Positions 1 to 5,178 of a stretch of DNA of 5,178 nt are shown here, piece by piece (positions within the stretch are counted from its first letter, which is position 1; every line of letters starts with the position of its first letter). Below the pieces are notes generated by a model. That model searched no databases and was not told where the DNA came from. It saw nothing but the letters and a program-made list of their open reading frames with translations. The stretch is from the NCBI GenBank assembly GCA_027001525.1, contig JALTMR010000244.1, forward strand, positions 1-5,178, written 5' to 3'. The stretch is from Gammaproteobacteria bacterium (GTDB lineage: Bacteria; Pseudomonadota; Gammaproteobacteria; Tenderiales; Tenderiaceae). A program made the translations under genes and the position numbers.

Positions 1-1116
1 ATGCTTGAGAATCTGCACTGGATTCTTCTGTTACTGGCTGCGTTGACCCTTTTTAAAGTGCTTTCAATTGCCGGCCTGGCGCAATGGGCGGGGAACCCCA
101 AGGGCGTCTCATTACGTGCGGGCATCACGCTGGGGCAGGGGGGAGAGTTTGGCTTGGCTCTGTTGATGCTGGCCATGACGACGGGCCTGTTCCATGAAGG
201 GCTGACCCAGATCATCGTGGCGACGCTTATTCTGAGCATGATCATGGCCCCCTTTATGTTGCGATACAACGGCGCCATCGCCAAACGTTTTAACTCCGGC
301 AGCTACATTGAACATCGTGAAGAGATTGTCAAAGAGGTGCATCAGAACAGCGCCAAGCTTGAAGGCCATGTCATCATCTGTGGCTACGGCCGTACCGGGC
401 AGAATATTGCGCGTTTGCTTGAGAAGGAGGATTTCGAGTTCGTTGCTCTGGAGCTTGATCCCGTCATCGTCCGCGAGGCTCGAGCGGCGGGGGAGCGGGT
501 AACCTTTGGTGATTCCACCCATATCGATATTCTCAAGGCGGCTGGTCTGGCTCATGCGCGCGCTGTCGTCATCAGCTACGACGATATTAGCTCGGCGGAG
601 AAAATATTGGTCAATATTCGCAGCGAGCGGCCCGATGTCCCCGTTCTGGTGCGCACAGCCAACGATTTCGCTCTGGAACGATTGCAGCAGGCAGGCGCAA
701 CCGAGGTGGTTCCCGATACGCTGGAAGCCGCACTGATGCTGGCTTCCCATCTGTTGTTATTGCTCGATGTCCCCGTGGCTCAAATCGTACGTCAGACCCA
801 GGCGGTGCGGCGCAGTCGCTACGGCATGTTAAAAGAGTTTTTCCATGGCCAGGAACCGGAGTCACTGGAAGAGTCCGAAGTCTTTCGGGAGCGCCTGCAC
901 AGCGTCGTTCTGCCCGAGGGGGCTTATGCCGTAGGGCGCAGAATTGAAGAGCTGGACCTCGCCGCGCTTAACGTCAACGTCACTGCGGTAAGACGAAACG
1001 GTATCAAAGGCCCGCAGCCCAGAGCAGAGATGTTGCTGAAAGAGAACGACACTCTGATTCTGTATGGCGCACCTGAGGATATTGAAAAAGCGGAGTCGCT
1101 GTTACTCAAAGGGTAG
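1..1116 (+). CDS. Kef/CPA2-type monovalent cation:proton antiporter, C-terminal part (5' truncated by window)
   Basis: This is the C-terminal 371 residues of an inner-membrane cation/proton antiporter of the CPA2 (Kef) family, which exchanges K+ or Na+ for H+ in pH and ion homeostasis. Visible from the window start are three hydrophobic segments (about residues 6-28, 39-61 and 66-86). The second carries GQGGEF (45-50), close to the GGEF-type motif of Kef membrane domains. A linker (about 90-120) leads to an RCK_N/TrkA-N Rossmann domain (about 122-238) with GYGRTG (128-133), an acidic residue ending the second strand (E151) and GDST (170-173), a pattern that suggests NAD(H) binding. An RCK_C/TrkA-C domain fills about 297-370; as I recall, E. 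coli KefB and KefC lack it. Family members have a membrane domain of roughly 380 residues, so most of it lies upstream and the ATG at position 1 is probably internal. The ion and the regulatory ligand cannot be told from this part. A terminator follows within 12 bases of the stop. Confidence 0.9.
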   Translation: MLENLHWILLLLAALTLFKVLSIAGLAQWAGNPKGVSLRAGITLGQGGEFGLALLMLAMTTGLFHEGLTQIIVATLILSMIMAPFMLRYNGAIAKRFNSGSYIEHREEIVKEVHQNSAKLEGHVIICGYGRTGQNIARLLEKEDFEFVALELDPVIVREARAAGERVTFGDSTHIDILKAAGLAHARAVVISYDDISSAEKILVNIRSERPDVPVLVRTANDFALERLQQAGATEVVPDTLEAALMLASHLLLLLDVPVAQIVRQTQAVRRSRYGMLKEFFHGQEPESLEESEVFRERLHSVVLPEGAYAVGRRIEELDLAALNVNVTAVRRNGIKGPQPRAEMLLKENDTLILYGAPEDIEKAESLLLKG

Positions 1117-1127
1117 GCATTCTTCCT

Positions 1128-1160
1128 AAAAGGCAGGTGCCACAATGCACCTGCCTTTTC
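1128..1160 (+). terminator. Intrinsic terminator of the antiporter gene
   Basis: A perfect 13-bp inverted repeat, arms 1128-1140 and 1147-1159 around a 6-base loop, ends in TTTTCT and starts 12 bases after the antiporter stop codon. The GC-rich core (GGCAGGTGC) is flanked by A4 on the 5' side and T4 on the 3' side, so it could also stop transcription arriving from the other strand. It separates the antiporter from the chemoreceptor transcript. Confidence 0.92.
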
Positions 1161-1265
1161 TATTCCACGGTGTCTGATGATCGTCGTTGGTCATTGGTTG
1201 GGCACGAACTTACTGGTTACTGGTCAAGCTGTTTCTCTGTTTTTATCCTTCCCAAATTAAATCCA

Positions 1266-1292
1266 TAAAGTTTTCCCGCCCATTGTCGATAT
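1266..1292 (+). promoter_or_regulatory. Putative sigma-28 (FliA) promoter for the chemoreceptor
   Basis: TAAAGTTT at 1266-1273 matches the sigma-28 -35 consensus at all 8 positions. An 11-base spacer (1274-1284) follows, then GTCGATAT at 1285-1292, which matches the -10 consensus GCCGATAA at 6 of 8. Spacing is the consensus 11. Transcription would start near 1298-1300, leaving a leader of about 170 bases before the receptor. Sigma-28 drives late flagellar and chemoreceptor genes in many gammaproteobacteria, which fits the downstream gene. The 1161-1265 stretch before it shows no gene or recognisable site. Confidence 0.72.
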
Positions 1293-1321
1293 TCATTGCC
1301 GTAAGGGTGGAGTCAATAGAA

Positions 1322-1336
1322 GGCACTCAGTTTGCT
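1322..1336 (+). promoter_or_regulatory. Possible sigma-54 (RpoN) -24/-12 element
   Basis: GGCAC (1322-1326), five bases, then TTGCT (1332-1336) reproduces the sigma-54 core GGCAC-N5-TTGCW, with the required 10 bases between the GG and GC doublets. The flanking consensus T before GG is an A here, and the G after GGCAC is a T. A start near 1347 would be expected. RpoN controls flagellar genes in Pseudomonas and Vibrio, but I could identify no activator site upstream, so this may be a chance match. Confidence 0.4.
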
Positions 1337-1341
1337 TTACG

Positions 1342-1385
1342 CCTAACGTGGTTAGGTGGCAGCAGAGGGCTTTAAGCACCTAGGT
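1342..1385 (+). other. Leader inverted repeats with mutually exclusive pairings
   Basis: CCTAAC (1342-1347) and GTTAGG (1351-1356) form a 6-bp hairpin with a 3-base loop. TAGGTG (1353-1358) can instead pair with CACCTA (1377-1382), using part of the same strand. ACCTAGGT (1378-1385) is itself a palindrome. The block lies in the receptor's predicted 5' leader, just downstream of both promoter candidates, and could be RNA structure or a protein-binding site. No known riboswitch class is recognised. Confidence 0.3.
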
Positions 1386-1422
1386 ATTTATCTAGATTGC
1401 GCCGTTCACGTCCGCAGATGTT

Positions 1423-1429
1423 AAGGAGG
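1423..1429 (+). promoter_or_regulatory. Strong Shine-Dalgarno of the leader mini-ORF
   Basis: AAGGAGG is a near-perfect Shine-Dalgarno and the best in the window. It lies 7 bases before the ATG at 1437, which is not in the receptor frame. It is the reason to take the 8-codon mini-ORF seriously, since the receptor's own ATG codons have only the weaker GAGAGG at 1454-1459. Confidence 0.6.
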
Positions 1430-1436
1430 GCAGGGT

Positions 1437-1463
1437 ATGGTGGCAGGGAAATCGAGAGGTTGA
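1437..1463 (+). CDS. 8-codon leader mini-ORF overlapping the receptor start (TGATG)
   Basis: An ATG at 1437 reads MVAGKSRG and stops at TGA 1461-1463. The last base of that stop is the first base of ATG 1463-1465, which is in frame with the chemoreceptor, giving a TGATG junction typical of translational coupling. The Shine-Dalgarno 7 bases upstream is strong. The peptide has no run of one amino acid that would suggest classical attenuation. Its likely role, if translated, is to deliver ribosomes to the receptor start; that is inference. It is too short for coding statistics. Confidence 0.4.
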   Translation: MVAGKSRG

Positions 1464-1468
1464 TGAAA

Positions 1469-3811
1469 ATGGCGAACGAAGAACATCCAGTAACAATGGT
1501 TGATAGCCTCGAGGTGCTACAAGATATCCTTGAGCACTCACCTATTAACATCATGATGGCGGATGCTGATGAAAACATTATTTTTGCGAACAAAAAAACA
1601 CGCGATACTCTACTAGAAGTTGAGGATGAGCTGGCTCAGTACCTGCCCGGCTTCAAGGTCTCCGAAGTCGTCGGCGGCAGCATCCACCGTTACCACAAAG
1701 ACCCGGATGCAATTAAACGAATTCTTCACAGCCTGCAGCCTGGCGACAAGCGCGAGGGCGAAATTACCCCGGGGCACTTCGTTTTTGAACACGAAACCCG
1801 AGTGGTTGTAGATAAAAAAGGCAAGCGCCTGGGGTATGTTGTTCAGTGGCATGATGTTACCGAAAAACGCCAGCAGGAGGAGCAGGCCTCGCGTCTGCAA
1901 CGGGCGGTTGATGGTGCCCAGACGGCCATGATGATGATCGACCGCGACCTGGTGATCACCTACGCCAACGAATCCACACTGGCGCTGATGCAGACGCATG
2001 GCGCGGCGTTGCAGTCGCTCTATCCCGGGTTTGATGCGAACAAGCTGGTGGGAACCTGTATCGATATTTTCCATAAAAACCCCGCCCATCAACGTAAGAT
2101 TCTGGCCGATCCGGCCAATCTCCCGTTTGAAACCGATATTCAGGTGGGGCCCCTTACCTTTCATATTCTGGCCAGTGCGATCAACGATTTGCAGGGGCAG
2201 TACGTGGGCTGCACACTGGAGTGGTCCGATGTCACCGAACTCAGGGCCCGAGAGGAGGAGGTCTCCCGTTTGACCTCGGCAGTGCAGGGGGCACAGACCT
2301 CATTAATGATCTGCGATGAAGACCTGAAAATCACCTACATGAACCCGGCAGTGATCGAGATGTTGCGCAACCGTGAGGATCAGATACGGGCAGTGATTCC
2401 CGGATTTGAGGTTAAAAGCCTGGTGGGCACTTGCATCGATCGTTTTCACAAAAATCCGGCACACCAGCGAGCCCTGTTATCTGACCTGAGTCGCTTGCCC
2501 TATACCGGCTCCATCTCCCTTGAGGGGATGGAGTTTGAAGTCAATGCCACCGCTATTATTGGTCCGGATGGCAGTTACAAGGGCAACATGGTGGAGTGGA
2601 AGGATCTGACCGAACAGAAAGATGCCGAGCGTCAGCTTGAGTCGCTAATCGCCGCCGCTGTGGCCGGGGATCTTGAGCAGCGCCTCGATACTTCTTCCTA
2701 TTCTGGCTTCACCAAGGTGCTGGGTGAAGGCATCAACGAGATGTTGAAAGCGGTGGTGATGCCGTTGCGAGAGTCCACTCGCGTCATAAAGAGCCTGTCC
2801 GAGGGGGATTTGACCCAGGCGATGGAGGGAGACTTCTCCGGTGAGTTCGCCGTATTGAGTGACGCCCTTAACACCTCGATGAGCAACCTGAGAAGTATGG
2901 TCTCTGAAATTGCCCAGGCCGCCAGCAGCATCAGTAACGGGGCCGGAGAAATATCCCAGGGCAACACGGATCTGAGTCAGCGCACGGAGGAGCAGGCCTC
3001 TTCGATTGAAGAGACCGCCTCCACCATGGAGGAGATGACTAGCGTCGTCAAACAAAACGCCGACAATGCCCGCCAGGCCAATCAGCTTGCCAGTGGTGCC
3101 AAGCAGCAGGCGGAGAAAGGTGGTGAGGTGGTGAGTGCCGCGGTTAACGCCATGTCGGAAATCAACACCAGCAGCAAGAAGATTGAAGACATCATCAGCG
3201 TCATCGACGAGATCGCCTTTCAAACCAATTTATTGGCCCTGAACGCGGCGGTGGAGGCGGCGCGCGCCGGCGAGCAGGGACGCGGCTTTGCCGTGGTGGC
3301 CGGTGAGGTGCGCAACCTGGCGCAACGCAGTGCTGCTGCAGCGAAAGAGATCAAGGGATTGATCAAAGACAGTGTTTCCAAGGTGGAAGAGGGCAGTCGC
3401 CTGGTGGATGAGTCAGGCAACACCCTGGATGAGATCGTGGTCGCGTCGAAGAAAGTGAGTGACATCATCGCCGAGATCGCCGCTGCCGGACAGGAACAGG
3501 CGGCGGGCATCGATCAGATCAACAAGGCCATTACCCAGCTCGAATCGGTGACGCAGCAGAACGCGGCATTGGTGGAAGAGGCGGCAGCAGCCAGTGAGTC
3601 GATGGCGAGCCAGTCAAAAGGTTTGCAGCAGATGGTGACGCGCTTCAACGTTGGCGATGTGGATCTCGATGACAGCAGCTTTGGCAGCGCGGCCCCCGCA
3701 GCGGCAGCATCGCCTGCACCCCGAGCGACGGCCAGGGTGGCACCGGCTCCGGCAGCCAGCAAAGCGCCCCCATCGTCCGCCAGCGACAGCGATGAGTGGG
3801 AGGAGTTTTAA
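1469..3811 (+). CDS. Aer2-like soluble chemoreceptor: triple PAS, di-HAMP, MCP signalling domain
   Basis: A cytoplasmic methyl-accepting chemotaxis protein of 780 residues that signals through CheW/CheA; no membrane segment is present. Domains, numbered from the ATG at 1469: PAS1 about 17-135, PAS2 about 144-259, PAS3 about 268-381, two HAMP units about 391-431 and 432-481, and the MCP hairpin about 482-726. The tip is canonical (IAFQTNLLALNAAVEAARAG, beginning near 582), and the hairpin aligns without gaps to remembered Tsr, hence the 36-heptad class. Methylation helices lie near 505-524 and 670-705. An Ala/Pro-rich tether (about 728-774) ends in EWEEF, a CheR-docking pentapeptide. Each PAS has a His before K-[ND]-P (H76, H202, H327) and a Trp in W-x-D-[VL]-T-E (W127, W252, W377), which correspond to haem-ligand His234 and distal Trp283 of Pseudomonas aeruginosa Aer2. 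Probable role: oxygen or other gas sensing. ATG 1463 is an equally possible start; GAGAGG (1454-1459) is best spaced for 1469. An upstream TTG at 1397 adds only a basic, non-PAS stretch. Confidence 0.92.
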   Translation: MANEEHPVTMVDSLEVLQDILEHSPINIMMADADENIIFANKKTRDTLLEVEDELAQYLPGFKVSEVVGGSIHRYHKDPDAIKRILHSLQPGDKREGEITPGHFVFEHETRVVVDKKGKRLGYVVQWHDVTEKRQQEEQASRLQRAVDGAQTAMMMIDRDLVITYANESTLALMQTHGAALQSLYPGFDANKLVGTCIDIFHKNPAHQRKILADPANLPFETDIQVGPLTFHILASAINDLQGQYVGCTLEWSDVTELRAREEEVSRLTSAVQGAQTSLMICDEDLKITYMNPAVIEMLRNREDQIRAVIPGFEVKSLVGTCIDRFHKNPAHQRALLSDLSRLPYTGSISLEGMEFEVNATAIIGPDGSYKGNMVEWKDLTEQKDAERQLESLIAAAVAGDLEQRLDTSSYSGFTKVLGEGINEMLKAVVMPLRESTRVIKSLSEGDLTQAMEGDFSGEFAVLSDALNTSMSNLRSMVSEIAQAASSISNGAGEISQGNTDLSQRTEEQASSIEETASTMEEMTSVVKQNADNARQANQLASGAKQQAEKGGEVVSAAVNAMSEINTSSKKIEDIISVIDEIAFQTNLLALNAAVEAARAGEQGRGFAVVAGEVRNLAQRSAAAAKEIKGLIKDSVSKVEEGSRLVDESGNTLDEIVVASKKVSDIIAEIAAAGQEQAAGIDQINKAITQLESVTQQNAALVEEAAAASESMASQSKGLQQMVTRFNVGDVDLDDSSFGSAAPAAAASPAPRATARVAPAPAASKAPPSSASDSDEWEEF

Positions 3812-3841
3812 CGACGTTGCCGGACGTTAATCCTCACCATT

Positions 3842-3873
3842 AAAAGGGTTGCCTGTTGAGGGCAGCCCTTTTT
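3842..3873 (+). terminator. Intrinsic terminator of the chemoreceptor gene
   Basis: Arms 3842-3853 and 3861-3872 form a 12-bp stem (AAAAGGGTTGCC with GGCAGCCCTTTT, one G-U pair) around a 7-base loop, ending in five Ts (3869-3873). It begins 30 bases after the receptor stop and separates it from the transporter gene. Confidence 0.9.
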
Positions 3874-3886
3874 GCTTGTCGGGTAG

Positions 3887-3904
3887 CGGCTTGCCGAAAT
3901 CGGC
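3887..3904. repeat. Overlapping inverted repeats before the transporter gene
   Basis: CGGC-TT-GCCG (3887-3896) and GCCGA-AA-TCGGC (3893-3904) are two perfect inverted repeats sharing the central GCCG, so the outer CGGCTT copies (3887-3892 and 3901-3906) are direct repeats. The block lies between the receptor terminator and the presumed transporter promoter, where an operator could sit. No regulator can be named. Confidence 0.3.
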
Positions 3905-3927
3905 TTTCCCCCCACAACCCAAATCGC

Positions 3928-3933
3928 TATGAT
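3928..3933 (+). promoter_or_regulatory. Possible sigma-70 -10 box for the transporter
   Basis: TATGAT matches the -10 consensus at 5 of 6 positions and would place a start near 3940, shortly before the GTG start candidates at 3961 and 3973. The -35 region at 17-bp spacing (TTTCCC, 3905-3910) is poor, so an activator would probably be needed if this is the promoter. Confidence 0.3.
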
Positions 3934-3972
3934 GCCCGCCCAGACCAATAGATAAATGCGGTGCGCCGTCTC

Positions 3973-5178
3973 GTGAAAAATGTAAAACCCATTGCCAGAA
4001 TAGCTGGCCCGGCGCTGGCCGTGCTCTGTCCCCTGTTAATTGATATTCCTGATCATCCGCAGGCCCCCTTTATGTTAGGTATCGCCCTGTGGATGGCCTT
4101 ATGGTGGCTCACCGAATGCGTGCCGCTGGCGGTGACTGCGCTGATTCCGCTGATTGCCTTTCCCCTGTCGGGCATTGCCACGGCCAAAGAGACCGCGCCG
4201 CGCTACATGACCAGTATCATGTTTCTCTTCGTGGGCGGCTTTCTGATCGCCCAGGCACTGGAGCGCACGGGATTGCACAAACGTTTGGCTTTGGTGGTCC
4301 TGTCGCGCTTTCACCACAGTCCATTTCAGATGCTGGTCGGCTTTGCCTGTGTGACCGCTTTTCTATCCATGTGGATCTCCAACACCGCAACGACCATGTT
4401 GATGGTAACGATCGCCGTGGCTGTGCTCAGTCGGCTGGATAAACTTTTCAGCTCGGCGCAGATGAATATCTTTGCCACCGTACTGCTGCTCACCATTGCC
4501 TACAGCGCCAATATCGGCGGCATGGGCACCCCGGTCGGCACTGTGCCTAATCTGGTCTTTCTTGAGAATGTGCGCACGGCGGCCCCGGAGTTAGTGCCCA
4601 GCTTCATGCAGTGGATGATGGTGGGCGTGCCGATGGTAATCATCGGGCTGATCGTGGTGCTCACCTTGCTGGGGCGCCGTGTCCGCACACTGCATTGGCA
4701 GATCGACTCGGTGGACCACCTCCATGAGGAGTTGCGTAGCCTGGGAGCGATGAAGAGGGATGAAAAATTTGTCGCCTGGGTACTGGGGCTTACCGCACTG
4801 GCCTGGATGACACGCCAGGGAGTCAAGGGGGATGAGTTCAACCTGCCCGGCTGGTCCTCTCTGTTGCCGTATTCCGGTGTCGATGATGGCACCGTGGCTA
4901 TATTTTTCGCCCTGTTACTGTTTCTGATACCCGTGCGCCAGGGGCAGCCCGTTCTGGGCAAAGAGGCCATCGGAAAATTGCCGTGGGACATCCTCATCCT
5001 CCTGGGGGGCGGGTTTGCCCTGGCAATGGGGATGAAGGGCTCAGGTCTCTCCCTCTGGGTGGGGGAGCAGTTGAGCTTTCTCTCCGTGGTGCCACTGCCG
5101 CTTATGTTGCTGGGGATTGCAGCGGTGATCATCTTTCTGACGGAAATCACCAGTAACACTGCGACGACCCAGGTCATG
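3973..5178 (+). CDS. DASS/SLC13 family Na+-coupled anion (di/tricarboxylate or sulfate) symporter, 3' truncated
   Basis: An inner-membrane secondary transporter that takes up dicarboxylates (succinate, malate type) or related anions with Na+. The frame is open from 3952, after a TAG at 3949, to the window edge; 402 residues are present from GTG 3973, against about 460-490 in the family. Both inverted-repeat halves carry the SNT hairpin signature: ISNTATT with SNT at 136-138, and TSNTATT with SNT at 394-396. In VcINDY these tips bind substrate carboxylates and Na+. Also seen are WWLTECVP (44-51), the unwound loop around GTPVGTVPN (185-193) and PWDILILLGGGFAL (337-350), all typical of DASS. Many hydrophobic segments span the length. 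No good Shine-Dalgarno is visible; GTG 3961 (406 residues) is the alternative start. ATG 4072 would cut off the first membrane segment and is unlikely. The SNT motifs favour a carboxylate, but sulfate cannot be excluded. The gene has its own transcription unit after the 3842-3873 terminator. Confidence 0.9.
   Translation, partial: MKNVKPIARIAGPALAVLCPLLIDIPDHPQAPFMLGIALWMALWWLTECVPLAVTALIPLIAFPLSGIATAKETAPRYMTSIMFLFVGGFLIAQALERTGLHKRLALVVLSRFHHSPFQMLVGFACVTAFLSMWISNTATTMLMVTIAVAVLSRLDKLFSSAQMNIFATVLLLTIAYSANIGGMGTPVGTVPNLVFLENVRTAAPELVPSFMQWMMVGVPMVIIGLIVVLTLLGRRVRTLHWQIDSVDHLHEELRSLGAMKRDEKFVAWVLGLTALAWMTRQGVKGDEFNLPGWSSLLPYSGVDDGTVAIFFALLLFLIPVRQGQPVLGKEAIGKLPWDILILLGGGFALAMGMKGSGLSLWVGEQLSFLSVVPLPLMLLGIAAVIIFLTEITSNTATTQVM

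Noticed and set aside
112..750. 212-codon - strand frame opposite the antiporter
   Set aside because: The + strand encodes a clear membrane/RCK_N protein here; the antisense frame is a codon-usage shadow.
1187..1375. 62-codon + strand frame in the intergenic region
   Set aside because: It starts at a TTG without a Shine-Dalgarno, has no recognisable domain, and runs over the sigma-28 and sigma-54 promoter candidates, so it is most likely non-coding.
1300..1422. Possible c-di-GMP or other riboswitch in the receptor leader
   Set aside because: The conserved GEMM-type core and tetraloop/receptor elements are not found; only short hairpins are present.
1397..1468. N-terminal extension of the receptor from TTG 1397 or ATG 1418
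   Set aside because: The extra 17-24 residues are basic and not PAS-like. Neither start has an upstream Shine-Dalgarno, and the AAGGAGG lies inside this stretch.
1613..3223. Long - strand frames (1613-2164 and 2645-3223) opposite the receptor gene
   Set aside because: They mirror a + strand frame with unambiguous PAS, HAMP and MCP motifs, and their products show no domain.
4089..4442. 117-codon + strand frame inside the transporter
   Set aside because: It is out of frame with the DASS coding sequence and has no hydrophobic pattern or motif.
4500..5177. Long open frame of 225 codons on the - strand
   Set aside because: It is the antisense of the DASS transporter, whose + frame has both SNT motifs and many membrane segments. 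The antisense product is low-complexity and matches no family I know.

Overview
The window reads as gammaproteobacterial chromosome with ordinary core genes. It has moderately high GC, three genes all on the + strand, and each complete junction closed by a strong intrinsic terminator. A flagellar-type sigma-28 promoter sits upstream of a chemoreceptor, so the host is probably motile and chemotactic. I cannot name the genus from the sequence.

Layout. (1) Positions 1-1116 hold the C-terminal part of a Kef/CPA2-type monovalent cation:proton antiporter: the last membrane segments, a nucleotide-binding RCK_N domain and an RCK_C domain. Its N-terminal half lies outside the window. A perfect 13-bp hairpin with a T-rich end (1128-1160) closes it. 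(2) Positions 1117-1468 are a 352-bp control region. It contains a very good sigma-28 (FliA) promoter match, a sigma-54 (RpoN) -24/-12 match, a leader with alternative hairpins, and an 8-codon mini-ORF with a strong Shine-Dalgarno. The mini-ORF stop overlaps an ATG of the next gene. (3) Positions 1469-3811 encode a soluble methyl-accepting chemotaxis protein: three tandem PAS domains, two HAMP units, a 36-heptad-type signalling hairpin and a C-terminal EWEEF pentapeptide. All three PAS domains keep the His and Trp positions expected of the Aer2 family of haem-binding oxygen receptors. (4) After a second hairpin terminator (3842-3873), a DASS/SLC13 Na+-coupled anion (probably dicarboxylate) symporter begins with a GTG codon near 3973 and runs off the end of the window.

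The three genes look like separate transcription units, not one operon. The main point of interest is the Aer2-like receptor. It appears to be a cytoplasmic gas or redox sensor with three putative haem pockets in series, under apparent flagellar-regulon control and without other chemotaxis genes visible next to it. I found no mobile element, CRISPR array, tRNA or rRNA.
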